Shown here in pieces: positions 35,828 through 48,739 of a stretch of 64,000 nt of DNA. The position numbers and the translations under genes are program-made. The notes below the pieces were generated by a model. It was not told where the DNA came from. It saw nothing but the letters and a program-made list of their open reading frames with translations, and did no database searches. Positions within the stretch are counted from its first letter, which is position 1, and every line of letters starts with the position of its first letter. This stretch comes from Pegoplata infirma (taxonomy: Eukaryota > Arthropoda > Insecta > Diptera > Anthomyiidae): NCBI GenBank assembly GCA_963921195.1, contig OY992539.1:208882035-208946034 (forward strand), read 5' to 3'.

Positions 35828-35842
35828 AAAATAATAAAATTA
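35828..35842 (+). terminator. possible poly(A) signal for Dcp2
   Basis: An AATAAA hexamer lies about 450 bases after the Dcp2 stop codon. In DNA this AT-rich a hexamer is expected often by chance, so the assignment is tentative. Confidence 0.2.
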
Positions 35843-35885
35843 TCAATATAATTTTTAATTTTATTCGACCTTTTTAATATAAAAT

Positions 35886-35958
35886 TTAGAAATGATAATA
35901 CTCGAGCTCTAGGCTTAGAAAGCTCGGCCTAGAGCTCGAGAATTTTTATTTCTAAATA
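35886..35958. repeat. CTCGAGCTCTAGGC hairpin downstream of Dcp2
   Basis: ATTTAGAAAT...CTCGAGCTCTAGGC and its complement flank an 11-base loop, giving a strong stem-loop. It shares the CTCGAG core with the other small palindromic elements. Confidence 0.6.
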
Positions 35959-36713
35959 ATAAAATTATACGATAAAAGAATCTTTTAACTTCTGAATTGC
36001 ACTTTTTACGTGTTTAATTATTTTTTTCTATTCTTTAATTCTAAATGTTTATTATTTTACACCTAAAATTATTTTAATACACATTTTCTTAACGAACAAG
36101 AGTTTGTTAATAAATAAGTGCTACCAAGTTAATATAACTTACTAACAGCTGCAATTCTTGGTACTTTTCTTCATCGCTTTGGTACTATTTGTTTGACCTC
36201 AATTAATTAGTAGAGTGGAAACGCTTAAAATAATTGGAAACATTTTACTTTTTATTTGGATTTTTTTGCTCTTGGTTATAGGTTGTTTAAAATGCAACTT
36301 TTAAGTGGATGACATTTTTTCATGTTTGTTAAAATGAAAAGTAACACTTTTACAATTTTCAATTTTTACAAACAAAAAAAAAAATCTGAAATGAATACCC
36401 TATTGTCTTTGTATTTTTTTTTTCTAAACTTTTGTTTTATTTTTCTTTTTAACGTTGACTAAATTTTATTTATACTTTTGTTTGATTAAAAAAAATACAT
36501 TATGAATTTTTATTTATTAACGAAATTTTGCTCAAAAGAAAACCAAACAAATCTATTATTAAAAAAAAAAAATTATCCCGACTTTAAAAGAAATTTTTTT
36601 TAACTTACTCCTTCTTTTAAGCGCAAATCCAGCACTCGATTTTATATTGTCATACGCCTCAGTTTGTACACAACTATTATGGACTAAATTTACTATGTAC
36701 AGTGGGGGTAGTA

Positions 36714-36927
36714 TGATGTGCTCAATTCAGGGGTTCAATTTCACCAAACCCCTTACTTTTTGAAGCCTGTTTTAAGATTTTTAAATGTTTTTTCTTGTGA
36801 TTACGAAAGATATTAACTAGATTTTAAATAGTTACAAGAAAAACTTTTTTAAATCTTAACACACGAAAGAAAACAGAATTCAAAGAATTAGGTGATTGAC
36901 GAAACTGAACCCCCCAAAATGAGCAAA
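36714..36927. repeat. fold-back element family F, copy 2
   Basis: GTGCTCAATTCAGGGGTTCA at the left end pairs with GAACCCCCCAAAATGAGC at the right. The centre has TTCTTGTGA / TTACAAGAAAA, as in the other copies. It is the most diverged of the three. Confidence 0.55.
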
Positions 36928-37574
36928 TTAAATAAATCAAGTGTCAAAAACGCTTTAACAACCGGTTTGTTTATTTACTTTTGTTAACTATCAATGGAAT
37001 ATTTAAAAACAACTTATAAAGAAGTTTATAAACAAATCGGTATTAAAATTTATAATTTTATTTTTTTTATTTTATGTGATTTAATTTTTAAAATTTTTTA
37101 TTTACCAAAATTTTATTTTCTTTAACATAAAAAAAAATTACACAAAACAAACATTTTATTATAAAACATTTTACGAAAAAGTAAAATTTTTTTAGTAAAA
37201 AAACATTAAGTAGTCGACTTTTCATAATCAGCGAAGTTTGACAATGTCTACACTTTTGGAGAATTAAATTAATACTTTGTTTTTGATCCCAAAATTTAAA
37301 AAAGGACTTTAAAGTCACGTGTTTAAAGAAAATAACTCAATAGTTATTTTCTAACTAACTAACTTTTTAGTTAGTTTTTGAACAAGTCTCCACTTTTAGA
37401 GAATTAAGAAAATTTCATCGCACTTTATAATCACGTTTCAAAAAATTGATATCTGCCTTGAATACGGTAAATTAGCTAGCTATCAATTGCTAACTGTGAA
37501 ATATACTTAAAATATCTTAAATAACTTAAAAATATATTAAAATTTTTAAATTTTTAGCGATATTTTATAGACTT

Positions 37575-38095
37575 GTGCTTAATCGTTCAATTGAGCTAGC
37601 GCTCTTTTTCGTTCATTTCAGATAAAAGACCTAGTTCGTTCATCTAGTTCAATCGCTCTTTTGTATTTTTCGTTCAACAGTTCGTGAACGAATCATTTTG
37701 ATCATGTCTGTTGGTCGTTCATCTAGTTCAAATCGGTCAATTTTTGTTTTCGTTCAACAGTTCGTGAACGAATCATTTTGACTATGTTTGTTGTTTTGGC
37801 TTGCGTTAAAAAAAATACAAAAATGTTGAATAAAAACATTAATTAAAAAAAATATACACAATTTTTGTAAAAAAAAACATAAATGATGAGAAAGCGTGCC
37901 AAAATAGGAGAGAAAACTAACGCCTAATGACAAAAATTAACAAAAAATAATTGAACGACCGAACTGAAAGATCAAAATGAAGTAATGAGCAATTGAGCTG
38001 ATTGAACGAAAAGACTTGAAATGAACGAACTAGATAAACCGCTCAGTTAAGTGAATAGTTCAATTGAACTAGTTCGTTCGTGAACGACACAACTC
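37575..38095. repeat. TIR-like element rich in GTTCGTGAACGA words
   Basis: Left part has TCGTTCAATTGAGC and AGTTCGTTCATCTAGTTC; right part has AATGAACGAACTAG and GTTCGTTCGTGAACGACACA in inverse orientation. A duplicated internal CGTTCAACAGTTCGTGAACG segment is present. No coding frame. Target duplication not clear. Confidence 0.55.
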
Positions 38096-39673
38096 TAATA
38101 TTTTAAACAACTCTCCAATTTTGGAAATTTAGTAAACACTCTTTCTGTTAACTAAATATAACAAAATGCTTAAAACATTATTTTTTTTTTCATATTTTGT
38201 GAGTTTTTAAAAATGTCTCCGCTTTTGGAGACTTAAAAAATACTATGTTTTTGTTTAATAAATATAAATCAAAAACTTTTTTACTGTTCTTATGCAAAAC
38301 AGTAGCCATTTTCAAAATTTTAATATATTTTATAATATTAAAAATGTCTCCAATTTAGGAGAATTGAGAAAATACTCATTTTGTTACCAATATACCTATT
38401 AAATTTATTAAAAACAATAACAAATACAATAATTTTTTTTTAATAATTCTTTTAGATTTTTAGCAACTTTTTAAGGTCTCCACTTTGACGAAATAAAAAA
38501 AAATTTAATTTTTCAAATGATTTTTTAGTTTGTTTCAAAGGGGTTCGCTTAGCTTGAAATCTCAAAAAAAAAATAATTTTAATGGGCAATTTCCCGTGTT
38601 AAAAACTTCTTTAATTTTATTTGATTCTATGCGGGAATAAACTTCCCCACAACCCGCCAGTGGGACGTCCTTTATAAGACGACTTTAGTTTATTAACAAG
38701 TTTTTAAAAGTATAAAAATGTTTAATGTTTAAAGATTTTAAACAACTTTCTTAATAACTCTCCAAAACTTTAAAGTTAACAAATATTATACAAAATTATC
38801 TTTATTAGAAATCTTAAAAAAATTATAGTAGTATATTAAAGAAACGTATTACGAAAATGCTTCTTCAAAACTTAAAAGTTTACAAATATGCATTTTCATA
38901 ATGCAAACAAAAAATTTTCTAAAAATTCTCCACATTGGAGAGTTTTATAAAAAGTCTCCAAAATACATAATCTTAAATAATTTACATAAATAAAAATAAT
39001 ATAAAAATGCTTATTAGGTTTTTAACAATTTTCTCACTAACTTTTTAGTTTGCAAATATGCACTTTCATAATAGAAAATCCAATTTTTCTAAAAATTCTT
39101 CATATTGGAGAGTTTTTCAAAAAGTCTTCACATTATTAGAAATCTAAAAAAAATGCATTCATAAAAACATAATATAAAAAATTTTAATAAACTAATTTTA
39201 ACAATTTTCTCAAGAAGTCTCCAAAACTTAAAGGATCATCAATAATCACTTTAATAATTAATCCACTTTTGGAGAGCTGCTGAAAACAAAAATTAAAAAT
39301 CTCCAATTTTTGGAGAGTTTTATAAATTAAATAAAGTAAATAAAACCATTTCTAATTGTTTAATCATTTTTGAAATATTATATTTTTTTTAATAATTTTT
39401 AATTTTACAAAAGTCTTCACTTTTGGAGAGTTGTTAAAAATGGTTGTATATTTAACATTTTTAAAATTCTTGTTCAATAAGGATTTTTTTAGGATTAAAG
39501 AGTGTTTTCTAAAAAATATTCAAATTTGAAGCAGTTCTAAGTATTATGTTTTTTTTTTAAATTATTAATTTTCAAAAAGTCTCCACTTTTAGAGAGTTGT
39601 TGGAGCAGTTCTAAAAAAAAAATTAAAAATCTAAATAAATGAGGAATTATAAAAATTATTCAAATTTGAAGCA

Positions 39674-40310
39674 TCCCAGCAAAACTTTGGTAATGGGTAG
39701 TGATTATATAACACATTACCAGGTAATGTATATACCTTATTTGTAGCATTATTTTAGTATGTCTTACCAAACATTTGTTCCACAACGTATTATTTTCAAG
39801 TAAAAAATAATGCATTACTAATAATTTGCTACGTAATGCATGATTATTGGAAAAAATGTATCTCATATTTATTATTTCTAAACATTAAATCATGGATGAC
39901 TTATATTTGGTTACATTATGTATTATTTGAAAGTTTGAAATAATGTATTATTTATAATTGGATGCATAATGCATTTCAATAACATAAAAAATAATTATTT
40001 TATAAAAAAAATGCATAAGTTTAAACTAGAGATGGGCTCACGACAGGAAATTTCTAATGCCACACACTCACAAGCATATTTTATCTACTTACACTCACTT
40101 ACAATCACGTGAGTAAATTTAATACAAAATTACTTTTTCACTACTCGTAACACCTTATATATTACGTTCTGGTATGCTATATTATATACCTTACTCGTAT
40201 GCATTACTTTGAGTCTCATCGCCTGTTAAAATCATCAATGCTGCAATGTATAAAATAAGAGATCCTATACCTTATTTTATACCTTATTTGGTAATCTAAG
40301 TTTTGCTGGG
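39674..40310. mobile_element. 637-bp TIR element (CCCAGCAAAACTT ends)
   Basis: CCCAGCAAAACTT near the left end is matched by AAGTTTTGCTGGG at the right. A paralogous empty site, AAATTTGAAGCAGTTCTAAG, occurs just upstream at about 39520-39545. Comparison places the insertion between GAAGCA and CAGTTC, so the duplication is only 2-3 bp. Inside lie TAATGCATTA-rich sequence and a repeat with AGAGATGGGC also found near 26780. Confidence 0.7.
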
Positions 40311-40570
40311 CAGTTCTAAAAAAAGCTTAAATAAGAAATTTATAAAAATGATAAAAATCACCAATTTTTGGAGAGATTCAGAATATGAAAAAAGTAAATA
40401 AAAGCTTTTTTGGCTAATAATTTTTTAAGTATTATATATTTTTTTTAAATTATTAATTTTTAAAAAGTCTCCACTTTTGGAGAGTTATTGGAGCAGTTAA
40501 AAAAAAAAAATCCAATTAAATGAGAAATTATAAAAAGTATGCTTAAATTATTCAGAAAGTCTCCAAAAGT

Positions 40571-41800
40571 TAAAAAAAGTTCATAAAAAATTGAATATCA
40601 TAGATTTTATTAAAGAAATTTTACTTTTTTATAAAAAGTTTTATATTTTAAAATGTTTATTTTGCTTTATTTTTTTAATTTTCTTTAAAGTTTTTGTTTT
40701 AAAAAAATGTTTAAAGAAAATTATGAAAATAATTTTACTAATACAAAAAAGGGAGAAAATGCTGAAAAGAGAGGGGAAAAATTAAATGAAAATTGAATGA
40801 ATAAATTGGTTAGATAAGACTACATAAAGAAATTCTTAGACCTTCTCTTGCGCATTTTAACCTTAAAAAAATCAAATGGTGACAGAATTTTTTCTTTTTA
40901 TTTTTTAATTTTTTTATTTTGTTAAAAATTTTCCTTCCTTTCCTCAAAATATGTCTTCCTTTATATAAAAAAGTACAATTGGATTTTAAATTTCTGTCAA
41001 AAAAATTCTCTTACCATTTGGTTTTTCCCCCAAATCAAAAAAAACCCACCCTAACCAAAAAACAAACCAACATTTTAAGCCTTAAAAACCATAAAACCTT
41101 GAACTCCTTCTAAAAAATAAACTTTATAATTTTATTGGTTATTGCTTAAATGATTGAAAAAGGAATTTAAGTTTAAGATGGGTTTTTATAAAGGTTAACT
41201 TTAGTATTTAAGTAAAACATATAATATAGTTTTTTTTAGGGGTAATTATTGCATTAAACTTAAATTCGTTTTTCAATCTACAAATCTATTCTGTAAAATT
41301 ATATTGCTTGTGTTTAGGAAGTCTCTTTAAGTAAGGCTTAATTATAAAGGCTTTATTTAAGCCTTTTAATTCAACAAAATAAAACATAATCAAAATATCA
41401 ACAATGTTGTTTTAAACAAAATTTTGAAAAAATATTTTTTTTTGAACACAAAACATTTATTTTTGAAAAATTAAATTTAACCTGGAATATGTAGACAATT
41501 GTTAGCCGTTAAAAATTTTCAAAACTATAGATTTTTTAAAATATTTTCTTATTAAGCGGGTCCATTTGAAAACAACGATTATGTTAAAAATGTAGAATTC
41601 CGTTAATTTCTTGTCAAAACATTAAAAATTTTTAAGAAATAGAAATTTAAGTATTTTTAACAAAAAATGTGTCAAGGTTTTATTATATCTTTAAAAACAA
41701 CGGGTTTAGTAAAAAAAACCAAACTGCTACATAAATATTGTCTACTTACTCTTAAAATACAATAAAAAATTAACTTGATTAAAACTTGGTATGATTAACA
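40571..41800. other. AT-rich spacer, no gene seen
   Basis: Long A/T-rich sequence; short open frames are F/K/I/L-rich chance products. Confidence 0.4.
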
Positions 41801-43560
41801 AAACTAACTTAGGTAGAAATACAAAAATGTGGGAAAACTATTTTTTTCTTAAATGTTTTTTTTTACATCTTAAAAAATCGTTAAACAAAATGCCAAAAAA
41901 ATACTGGATTTGTAAAAAAACGTAAAATAACTAAGGTAAATTATATTAAAACAATTATTTGTGTTTTAAACGAGTTGCTGCAAAATTTTTAAATAAATTA
42001 CTTGAGTATAGAGCATTGGGGTGAAACGAATTAGTTTCGCATATGTGTATGTATTAGTGACGGCACGCGCGTGTAACTTTTGACGTTTCATACAAAACGT
42101 AAACAAACAACGAAAATACAGGTGCAAAAGCTCACACGTACAGGCACACGTATTCTAGGCAGAGAAGTAAATTTAGTAGTATTTTGTATGCGTCCATATT
42201 GAAAGTACCAAAATAAGCACTCGTGTTGCATGTCTATATGGTCTGTGGTATAGAGCAACAAAATAAAAAAAAACTTAAAAATCTAAAATTTATATGGTTC
42301 TTAATTTGTTATATAAATTAACGAATTATGGTATTTGCATTTGTTTAAATTTACCAAAAAGAACTTAGGTAAAAACGAACATAAACTAATTCTTAAAAAA
42401 TCTACTTTTAACAAATCCAATAGAAAATTTGTTAAAAGTTTTAAAATTTATTTAAGCCAAGAACAAATTGCACAGTATAATGTTTGTAAATATTTTACAA
42501 AATTATCAGAATTTACTTAGGTAAATTATAAAGCCACTATTTTTTTGTATAAATCAAAGGAATTGTTTCTGATAGATTTTATTTAAATGAAATTGTTTAT
42601 TTATGCTCCGTCTGTTTATTAAAAATTCCTTTATAATATAAACATAGTGCCTAATAAAGCGTTTGAAAAATATTTTTAACTTACCTAAATAACTTAGGTA
42701 AACTTAAAAAAAAACATGAGTTTATAAAATCAATGATTTGTACAATTAACACATTTCTTTTAATGAGAAAAACCCTAAATAATGTGCAAAGTTTGTACTT
42801 TTTTTTTTAAACTTACAAGAAAAACTTAGGTAAATAATAAAAAAAATCAAATTGAGTTTTTTTAAAACAAATAATTATCTAGTTAAATAACATAGTAGAA
42901 CTGCCAATCATTTATAAATATTATTTTTTAATACTACATTAAACGATTTTAACATTTATGTGCACATTTTTATGTCGAAAAAAATTATAAGCTCAATTCG
43001 TTTATACAAATTTGTATAAAATAAAAGTTAGTAACTTGTTAGTCAAAGTACAGTTTGTAAAACTGCCAATAAAATTTAATTTAAAACAAAAAAAAATAAT
43101 CCAGAGACAATGAGCAATAATATAAAATGATTTTTAAATTTATCAAGTTAATATTTTGCAAAACTGCCAGTAATATACAAATAATTATCCTTGGAATTTA
43201 AAAAGAAAATTCTAAAAAAATCAATTATATCAAATAATAAACCAGTTTATAAAAATGTGTAAAACAGAATTTGCCTAAGTATTTCTTTGTAAAACGAAAA
43301 TCCGTTAAAATTTAAAAAGAAACAATGTTTTATAATTAACTTAGGTAATATTTCAAATTGTTACTAAATAAAAGTACTACTCAACAATTCCTTCAGTGGT
43401 TATTTTATAAAATTTACCTAAGTTAAATTTGTATTAACTCCTATCTATGATAATTTTCTAATTTTTAATAGTTTTTAAATTTGATAAGTTTAAAAAAAAA
43501 ATTAGTATCAAAATTTTATCTAACCCAAATATTTTTTTTATAAAATTTTTGCCCAAGGTA
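41800..43560. repeat. clustered ACTTAGGTAA motif, both strands
   Basis: At least eight near-copies of ACTTAGGTAAAT or its complement are scattered here (for example near 41807, 42364, 42515, 42680, 42697, 42830, 43341 and 43420). There is no regular period and no coding frame. Confidence 0.4.
42045..42245. repeat. dispersed repeat shared with 26375-26590
   Basis: Carries GTATTAGTGACGGCACGCG, TTTTGACGTTTCATACAAAA and AAAGCTCACACGTACAGGCA in the same order as the other copy. Confidence 0.6.
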
Positions 43561-43844
43561 CTCTTATATAAATTTACCAAGTTTTTTTATCAAGTTAATA
43601 TTTCTTTTAATATAAAAGTTTTCATAACTGTTTTCAGGCATTTAATTTCATTTACAAAAGTAAATCCATGTTTAAGCATATTAAATTGTAAATTTATTTT
43701 TTTTTGCTTTAAATTTGTTTTACTTTTTTAAATTAAATTTCTGCTGTTTTTTTAATTGAAACTTTAAAAAGTTCTTCGAAAATGGAGAGATTTTCTATGC
43801 AATCGGGCTAATATCACAATAAATATAAATTATGAAACTTTTTA

Positions 43845-44360
43845 GAAGCCAAATAGTTCAACTCCAGAAATCATGTGGTGTGAACTCCATGTTTGGATCA
43901 TGATCTGATCAGATCTGTCAGATCTTAACCATCATATTCTGGATCTGTTATTGATCAGTTCTAATCAAATGTGGACTTAATGTAAGATCTGATAATTCTA
44001 AATAAATCTCCATCCAAATATCGAATTCGGACCAAAATATTTTCTTAAGTTGAACTGTTTTGTCGGCCCCAAAAAACTTCATAAAAAAAAAATCTTAATA
44101 AAAATAAATTATGAATCTTTTTAAAAGCCCACCGAATGTTCAACTCCAGAAATCCTTTGGTCTGAATTCGATGTTTAAATCGTGATCTGATCAGACCTGG
44201 CAGATTTCTGTATCTGTTATTGATCACTTTTAGTCATATCCCAAAAATATGGACCAAATTTAGGATTTGACAATTCTGAATAAATCCCGATACAAATCCG
44301 AATTCAGACCAAACAATTTTCTGAAGTTGGACTGTTTGGTCGCTTCCAAAAATCTTTATA
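43845..44360. repeat. direct duplication of a GATCTGATCAGATC-centred palindrome
   Basis: Two direct copies of about 255 bp begin with GTTCAACTCCAGAAATC. Each contains a GATCTGATCAGA core and ends with a ...TTGAACTG / TTGGACTG plus TTTTGTCG or TTTGGTCG segment that inversely matches its own start. Each copy is thus itself a loose fold-back element. Confidence 0.6.
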
Positions 44361-47300
44361 AAAATCAGAGGCTGCTTACAATAAGATCCTTCTCTTTGTT
44401 AGTTTTATTGAATAAAAAGACTTCTTCGATGAACTTTTTTAAGTTTCAATTTTTTTTTTAAGGAAAACTTTTATAAAATATCTTTTAACATTTTTTGACA
44501 AAGTACAGAATAAAATCTTTTTTTTATAAAAACATAAACTAACAAAACCACCTTTTTTACATGATAGTGTATCATTAAAAATCACAGTTTGTATAACATA
44601 AGTTAATGTTCTCAAAGCGTTGTTTTATAAGTGATTTGAGATTGATTTTATTTTTATACCACAGGCAAGAAATGCTTTCAGAATTTTTTTTTTTTTTAGC
44701 AACATCGTCAATTTCTGCCTGGGTAATAAAAATTGTAAATTTGTTAAGCCCAACGAAAAAAGGTGTACCAAATATAACTAACTGTGAATTTATATCAACC
44801 TGATTCTAAAAATTGTCAGTGGCTAAAAAAAATCAAAAAAATTATTTTTCATAAATAATTTTTTTTTGTAAAAAAAATTTTTTTGTCATATTTTAAGTCA
44901 CTGCTAGTTTAAAAATCGGGTTGTATTTTTAGTTTTATAAAATCTATTATTTTTTTTAATAATTTTTTCTATTTGCATTTGTTTCCTTTAAAATCACATA
45001 TAAAAGTTGTACAATTTATATTTATAAGCTGCAAATTTCACAAAATGCTGTTAAAAATGTGTTGGATTACGGAAACACCTTCTGTTGAAGTGGCATAGAA
45101 ACTTGTTAATGATTCGTGTAGTTTATGTTTGCATTTCAGCGATTCAAAGGGTATAAACGAAAATTAAAGGACATTCCACATAACCTAGAAATACAAATGC
45201 TTTAATTTAGCTGCTGATGTGCACATGCGAATGTCTTACAAAATGTTATTTTAACATGGACAAATCCCTTTTTTGACACTAATTACTCTCAGCGACGAAT
45301 TTATTTTAAATTTTTTTGCTGAAAAAAAAAATCACAAAAAAATTTTTTGTCAAAATTATTTTCTTTAACAAACTTTTGTTACCAAATTTCTTTTCTTTAA
45401 CAAACTTTTTTACCATTTTTTTTTTAAACTAAATTGCAATAATTTTTTCTACATTTTTAATATTAGACTTCTTTTTAAACTTTTTCCCCCAAAATTTTTT
45501 TTTCAGCATTTTTTCTTAAATTTTTTGACAAAAAAATTTTTATTTTCATAAATTTTTTTTTCCAAAATTTTTTTTTTTGATGATTTCCACAAAAAAAAAT
45601 TTTATACCAAATTTTTTTTTCACCACAATTTTTTATACCCTTTTTTTACCCATTTTATTTTGCCAAATTTTTTTTAAATAAAGTTTTTTGCAAAATTTTT
45701 CTTACATTTACTTTTGTTTGCTGCTGCAATTTTGCAATATGGTGAAATGATAATCACATGTTGCAATGATTTAACAATTGTAGGATAGAAGGGGAAACAT
45801 TCGCCACTACCCACGTATCCCTGAAATCAAGAAAGCTTTTAAAAGCTACAGATACAGATCAAAGCTCCAACTTTTACAGCTTCTATTCGAGTGTCTATTT
45901 GACGCCTTCGGAAAAATATTTTCTGAAATTTTGATAACTTTTTGGTTTGACCAAATATCAAACATCAACTTCCTTCTTAAAAGTTATATTAAGTCTGTCC
46001 TTCCATATTTTAACCGCATATTGTGAAATTGTCTATTAATTATGTTTTAGTTAAGTATATTTTAATGTTTTAAAGAAGACAATGTGGCCAAATCTTAAAT
46101 AATACAAAAAAAAACTGTAAAATGTTTTATAATTTTAAGTATTAAGCCAAAACTGATAAATATAACTGTGTAAACAAAGGTTTTAAAATTTTGTTAGTTT
46201 TTATAAAAAGTAAAACATATCACGAAAAAATCCAGTGTACAAAGAAAAAAGTTTTAAATGGTTGCAAAAAAAATTTCAATTATTTTACATTAAAAAAAAA
46301 AATAAAAAAATATTTATAGTTCGAAATCTATTAATTTTTAAATTTAAATTGGTAAATTAAATATTAAAATTCTGTTTTAACATAATTTTTTTTTTCATTT
46401 TTCAGCAATATTTTTGATCAAGCAACTTTAAAAACTTACCATCCCTAAAACAATTTAAAACCTTTGTAGATTTCCTTCAGTCTGTAACAAAAACTTAACT
46501 TTACAGGAGCGGTCTAACACTTTTTAGCAAAATGTCTTGCAACCTGGCAAATTTGCTAGGCCAGTAAGGTTTGCAAGACTGTTTGCTACAAAACGAGAAA
46601 ATCGCCTGCATGTATTTTAAGTTCCTTTTTTTTATTTATTTAAGAATTATGTATGTATTTGTATTGCTATGCATTTGTTTAAAAAAAAATAATTTACACC
46701 ATTTACAACACAAACTATTAATATTATGTAAAACAACAACAAACTCCTTTAATTTTTAAGACAAATGTTAAGTTGTCCTTAATCTATCATTGTTGGTAAA
46801 TGCCCAAAAAAACAAACTATTTTTAAAATAATTGGATGATATTGCTTTATAAAAACACAAAAGAATATTTCAGAAGGCTAGGGTCATAGAGTACTTAGAG
46901 GTAATAGTGAGAGTAACAAAATTGTCAAAGAGCAACTTGTAAGCATGTATTTTCTATCAAAGTTTGTACTGACAATGTACGTGTGAGAGAGTAATTTTAA
47001 ATTTTACACACCTTGGTGTAGAGTAAATAGAAATATTTGATTAGAGTATTATTGTAGCTCGAGGCCCAAAAAAATCTATTTATGATATTTTCATAATAGA
47101 TTAATTAGTTATTGCTCTAAAAAAGTTACTCATCTCATAGTACATCTGTACAGATCTGTTTCACCCTTCCTAAGGGTGAAACAGTACAACAGATAAAGTT
47201 TGTGTTCAATAAATTACCAAAGTTTTTACATTAAAAAAAAACTTTGATAACTTAACATATAACACTTTGTCGGTTGAATTAAAGTTAAAACATTCACATT

Positions 47301-47884
47301 TTTTATTTTTGGTATGCTCAGAAGAAATATTTTTAGCAATTTGTTACTCTCACTTTCGCTTTCACGTAATTTGAGCCATTGGCCTTCTTGATCTATTAGA
47401 CTTTATAAAACTTAAAACAACAACTGTGGTATTCAAAACAAATTTTTAAATAACATATTTGTTAAAAAAAAACATGACTTTATTTTGTACTTTTGACCAA
47501 AAAATTATAAATAAAAAAAACTGAAAACACCAAAAGAAACAGCAAATAAAAGGAGGAGTTTTTATTTTATGTAGTAAATGCACGGACTAAACAGACGCGG
47601 CACTTACGACAGGTGTCAAAAAAAATATCTTGAATCTTACGTAATTTTTTCATTTTGTTCTACTTTTTGACAGCAAAAACTACTGAACCTATTTTGATGA
47701 AATTTTTCTTTAATTGTAGATGATTAAATTCTCTAGTACATACCAGACATGTGCACGAATGCATTTAAAAGTCATTTAGAGACATTCTAAAAATTTAGTA
47801 TGACCAAATCATACAGTATGGTTCATACTATTCTATCCATTCGAAACGATTGAAAAATTTATTCTATGCTTGAAAATAAACATG
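44361..47884. other. AT-rich region, no gene seen
   Basis: Includes T-homopolymer-rich sequence at 45300-45720, a CTCGAGGCCC-containing relic near 47055, and a GATCTGTTTCACCC / GGGTGAAACAG inverted pair near 47155-47185. No frame shows coding character. Confidence 0.4.
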
Positions 47885-48530
47885 TAAGAAAATTATAGTC
47901 GGTCAATACCGACCATACAATACCCTACAACAGTGTTTTCCAAAAAAAAATGGATCCCATGTCCAAACATGGACCTATTGGGTTATCTTTTGGCAAATCT
48001 TTAAAAAGTGTTGCAAACACTCACAAACCAAATTTAAGGGAAATAAGCTTCTATTTGTTTCCAATAAACCGCTTTAAGTGAATATCGGGAAAATTTTTCA
48101 TATGGGGCCTAAGTCTAAAAACTGTGTGATTATAATCAGATTTTATTGGGTTATTAAAGTACGACAAACAAAATTTTAATAAAATATTTTCTATTTTCAT
48201 GAAATTTTAAAGATTTATGTGAATATCGGGAGGGTGGTTTGTATGGGGGCTACAAGAACTGATCCGATTCCTTTTAAATTTGGAATGGTGATTTGTGAAT
48301 ACAAAACATGTTTATCTACCAAATTTCTTTAAACGGTTATTAGAGTCGTTTGAGCCCATATTAAAGGAAGCCTTTGTTTGGGGGCTAGGTCTAAAAATGG
48401 CTTCATCCTTGGGCTAAGAAAGGTCTAAGTTTCAAATTTCAAGTCAATTATTTGAAAATTGCGACCTGTATCGTGTTTACACCGTTTCAATCGACTCAAA
48501 AAGTGATTCCAACTCGAAAGGTATACTTAA
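47885..48530. repeat. dispersed fly repeat (TATAGTCGGTCAATACCGAC end)
   Basis: Begins with AAAATTATAGTCGG and ATACCCTACAACAGTGTTTTC, matching a shorter copy at 11424-11530. The remainder includes AATATCGGGA and GTATGGGGGCTA words. Such sequences are abundant in higher fly genomes. No coding frame. Confidence 0.5.
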
Positions 48531-48739
48531 AAGGGGATCTGGAATCAATATTTCGCCATCACGGTTACATTGGTAATTAATAGGCAGCATTGCCTGAGTG
48601 TTGCTTCTTAAAAAAAAAAAAAAATACAAACATCAGAACAAACTCGTTATACAGAGTGATGTATAAAAACGAATGAAGGAATCTTAGAACTAAGAATATT
48701 TTAACATAATGTACTCTAAAGCGAATAGGTTAGGTTAGG

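Larger units (their letters stand above)
37240..40570. repeat. dispersed CTCCACTTTTGGAGAG hairpin motifs
   Basis: The short palindromic word CTCCA-CTTTT-TGGAG and variants (for example TCTCCAATTTTTGGAGAGTT) recur roughly every 60-200 bases across this stretch, on an otherwise AT-rich background. The spacing is irregular, so this is either a decayed tandem array or a clustered motif. No gene is supported here. Confidence 0.55.

Noticed and set aside
40591..41113. Hydrophobic 64-residue frames
   Set aside because: They come from T-homopolymer-rich DNA, so apparent membrane segments are a base-composition effect.
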